Positions 39,381-41,687 of a DNA stretch of 41,687 bases are shown piece by piece. Source of the stretch: Dehalococcoidia bacterium (lineage in GTDB: Bacteria > Chloroflexota > Dehalococcoidia > GIF9 > UBA5629); the NCBI GenBank assembly GCA_011170325.1, contig DUEX01000001.1, positions 64,373 through 106,059 on the forward strand. The letters are read 5' to 3'. A program made the translations under genes and the position numbers. Position 1 is the stretch's first letter. Every line of letters starts with the position of its first letter. The notes beneath the pieces were generated by a model. It made no database searches. It was not told where the DNA came from and worked only from the letters and a program-made list of their open reading frames with translations.

Positions 39381-40091
39381 ATGATGGTTGATGCAAATAT
39401 ACCGGCAAACAAAGAAAAAGAGAGCAAGATATTAACAAAACCGCTCCCTGAGATTCTTGATGAGATGGAAAGCAACATAAGAGCAGCAATTGAAGCCGCC
39501 AGGCAAGCTGGGGAAGCAGCTAGAGATGCAAAGGAAGCCGAAGAGTCTGCAATGTTATCAGCGCGGGAAGCCACACAAAGAGCCGATGAGGCAAGTATTG
39601 CTTCTCGAGAGGCAGCAGAAGCTGCGAAGAAAGCATCTGAGGAACTGGCAGCTAGATTCTCCAAGGAAACGGAGAAGGCAGTTAAGGAAGCTAAGAGGGC
39701 TGAGGAGTATGCTATGACAGTATCACAGGAGACTACGAAGAGGGTTGAAGAGGCAAAGAAAAAATCCGAGGAGACACTGGCAGAAGTTACCATGAAAACT
39801 GAGACGGCAGTTAAAGAAGCCAAAAGGGTTGAAGAAGGCGCTATCGCAGCATCGCAGGAGGCTTTAAAAAAGGCTGAAGGGGTTAGGAAGGCATCTGAGA
39901 ATACATTAGAAGAAGCACTTGTGAAAGCTGAGCAAGCCATAGTAAGGGCAGCTGAAGAATCTATTCCCACGATAGTACTAAGGAAACTCATTGCATCAAG
40001 GCAGTTTCTGGTTTTTTCAATAATTATGTTAGTAATGTCCGTTTTTGCTGCAGTGAGCCTCAGTATCGGCTTGAGTTATCTAATCAGGTAG
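39381..40091 (+). CDS. Coiled-coil repeat protein with N-terminal TKPLPEILDEME motif and C-terminal TM helix
   Basis: Strong SD (aaaggaggagaaagATG); ILTKPLPEILDEMESNIRAAIEAARQAGEAARDAKEAEE...; C-terminus RQFLVFSIIMLVMSVFAAVSLSIGLSYLIR. ORF-track start 39321 lacks an SD. Confidence 0.82.
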   Translation: MMVDANIPANKEKESKILTKPLPEILDEMESNIRAAIEAARQAGEAARDAKEAEESAMLSAREATQRADEASIASREAAEAAKKASEELAARFSKETEKAVKEAKRAEEYAMTVSQETTKRVEEAKKKSEETLAEVTMKTETAVKEAKRVEEGAIAASQEALKKAEGVRKASENTLEEALVKAEQAIVRAAEESIPTIVLRKLIASRQFLVFSIIMLVMSVFAAVSLSIGLSYLIR

Positions 40092-40177
40092 CAAAACTGA
40101 CCTGTTTATTACAAATAAGCGATGTCATGTTTGGGTGAAAATAGGAGAATAGTGTTAACAGAACATGGAGGTCAAGA

Positions 40178-40972
40178 ATGGGAAGAGTTGACTTAGAAGA
40201 GCAACAAAGTACTGTGACATTAGAGGGCGGGCAGAAGTACATTAAATTGGTGACCATGAATAATGAACAATTTGATAGATTTAATCCTAATGTACTAGGT
40301 CTTGGAGACATAAGTTTGCCCTCTGCACAGGTAGAAGCTCTTGCCGCAATGTTTGATTTATCTGGGTTTACCACTTTTTGCAGTCAGGTTGATCCGCACC
40401 TTGCAGTTCCGGAATATCTTAGCCGCTTCCTCGACTGGTTATTTGGTGAAATTAAGAAAGGCTTGCTTAGAGAAAGCAATGTGGAAGAAAAAGTGTTATG
40501 GGCTAGTTTACCATTTCTAGCGAAGTTCACAGGGGACGGCATTTTGTTTCTCTGGGATACTAAAAACATGGGTGGATCAGAGATTTGCAATGTTGTCACC
40601 TCGCTTTGGGAAATCTGTGCCAACTACGTGAGAGAGTTCTATCCAATAATTAAAAGACTGGTAGTTCAGCCACCAAAGTTTCTTAGATGCGGTGTATCGC
40701 GAGGTATGGTAGTTTCCGTGGGAAACGGTGAAGATTATGTTGGTCCCTGTATAAATGTTGCAGCAAGACTACAAAAACTTAGTTCACTTTCATTTTGCTT
40801 TTCTCGTAGAGGTTTCGATATTGAGAAACATATGCCGGAGGAAACGGCTGCAAGATATGTACTGAAGTCCGTTGCACTACGAGGAATTGGAGAAGACGAG
40901 TTAATATGGGTGCGCAAGGAGGAATTTGATAACCTTACGGACGAGGAGAAGGCATTGTTCAAAAGCCCTTAA
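40178..40972 (+). CDS. Stand-alone class III nucleotide cyclase-like protein
   Basis: AAMFDLSGFTTFCSQ (metal Asp), AKFTGDGILFLWD (Lys + second metal Asp), LRCGVSRGMVVSVGNGEDYVGPCINVAARLQKL; SD ggagg upstream. Confidence 0.82.
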   Translation: MGRVDLEEQQSTVTLEGGQKYIKLVTMNNEQFDRFNPNVLGLGDISLPSAQVEALAAMFDLSGFTTFCSQVDPHLAVPEYLSRFLDWLFGEIKKGLLRESNVEEKVLWASLPFLAKFTGDGILFLWDTKNMGGSEICNVVTSLWEICANYVREFYPIIKRLVVQPPKFLRCGVSRGMVVSVGNGEDYVGPCINVAARLQKLSSLSFCFSRRGFDIEKHMPEETAARYVLKSVALRGIGEDELIWVRKEEFDNLTDEEKALFKSP

Positions 40973-41093
40973 TGTCCTGCGTGATTGTCATGAGCACCGT
41001 TATTAGCAACTACCTACCTTTTTTGCTTCAAATTGCACTTAATGAGTGATTGTTAATGACCACCTCTATATAGACTTAAGAGGAAGTATACTC

Positions 41094-41687
41094 ATGAAAC
41101 TAGAGCTAATCGTACCTGCTACACAAGAGAACAGCCAGAAGCGAAAGAAGGCTGTATTGCCACCCCTTGGCCTAGCGATGGTCGCTGCGCTAACCCCGCC
41201 AGAGGTCGAAGTCTCCTTAACTGATGAGAATGTCACAGTTATTGATTTCGAAAAGGAAGTCAATTTAGTGGGAATCACGGCACTGACTGCCACAGCGCCA
41301 CGTGCCTACGAGATTGCCGATAACTTCAGAGCGAGAGGAGTAAAGGTTATCTTAGGAGGTGCCCATCCTAGCGCTCTACCCGAAGAGGCAAGTCAGCATG
41401 CTGATGCTGTAGTCATCGGAGAAGCCGAAGGAATTTGGCCAAGTTTAATCAATGATTTCAAGGCAAACAAACTACAAAGGGTGTACAGGCAAGATGAGCG
41501 ACCCAGCTTGGTCAACTTGCCTATACCCCGGCGAGACTTGCTCGACGGGGGGGCATACACCATCAAGCAGACGATCTCGGCCACGAGAGGTTGTCCCTAT
41601 TCCTGCTCTTTCTGCTCAGTTACTTCGTTCTTCGGACATACATATCGCTGGCGCCCCGTAGAAGAAGTCCTCAAGGAAATCGAAACA
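41094..41687 (+). CDS. B12-binding domain radical SAM protein (3' end outside the window)
   Basis: Manual reading: MKLELIVPATQENSQKRKKAVLPPLGLAMVAALTPPEVEVSLTDENV...VNLVGITALTATAPRAYEIADNFRARGVKVILGGAHPSALPEEASQHADAVVIGEAEGIWPSLI...TISATRGCPYSCSFCSVTSFFGHTYRWRPVEEVLKEIET; CxxxCxxC motif. Confidence 0.93.
   Translation, partial: MKLELIVPATQENSQKRKKAVLPPLGLAMVAALTPPEVEVSLTDENVTVIDFEKEVNLVGITALTATAPRAYEIADNFRARGVKVILGGAHPSALPEEASQHADAVVIGEAEGIWPSLINDFKANKLQRVYRQDERPSLVNLPIPRRDLLDGGAYTIKQTISATRGCPYSCSFCSVTSFFGHTYRWRPVEEVLKEIET

Noticed and set aside
39350-39991. 213-aa minus-strand ORF (Ser/Ala/Phe-rich)
   Set aside because: Antisense to the coiled-coil gene with a strong SD; biased codon composition of the coil creates a spurious open reverse frame.
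38267-40972. Calling the cyclase locus a Pycsar defence system
   Set aside because: No cyclic-nucleotide-binding effector, TIR or multi-TM effector is visible, and the cyclase appears to keep adenine-type specificity residues. Retained only as a testable alternative.
1-41687. CRISPR arrays, prophage or transposons
   Set aside because: No regularly spaced repeats, cas genes, integrase, transposase or phage structural genes were found. The tandem repeats seen are coding repeats.

Overview
The window reads as a chromosomal segment from a Chloroflexota-like (probably Dehalococcoidia-related; inference from gene order and protein style only) bacterium. No rRNA, convincing tRNA, CRISPR array or transposase was seen. 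Left part (1-20.3 kb) is housekeeping: ileS (truncated at the window start), jag/khpB, yidC, a PQQ/BamB-like beta-propeller lipoprotein, yidD, rnpA, rpmH (46 aa, absent from the ORF track), rpsR, ssb, rpsF, a YchF-type GTPase, a SixA-like phosphatase, a small membrane protein, ppsA, dgt, dnaG, rpoD, ffh and an SbcC/Rad50 ATPase. The middle (20.5-33.7 kb) is an acyl-CoA/ketone metabolism island around uvrA: two thiolase-fold + DUF35 pairs (one DUF35 apparently fused to an SCP2-like domain), acyl-CoA dehydrogenase, acetoacetyl-CoA synthetase-like ligase, acyl-CoA carboxyltransferase and enoyl-CoA hydratase. The right part (33.7-41.7 kb) is accessory and least explained: an unknown membrane protein, a FecR-domain lipoprotein + 54-aa coupled sORF + CHASE2 adenylate cyclase module, then two divergently transcribed coiled-coil proteins sharing the N-terminal motif TKPLPEILDE-(I/M)-E, next to a stand-alone class III nucleotide cyclase, and a truncated B12-binding radical SAM protein. 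The coiled-coil/cyclase neighbourhood (about 38.27-40.97 kb) is the best candidate for an undescribed system.
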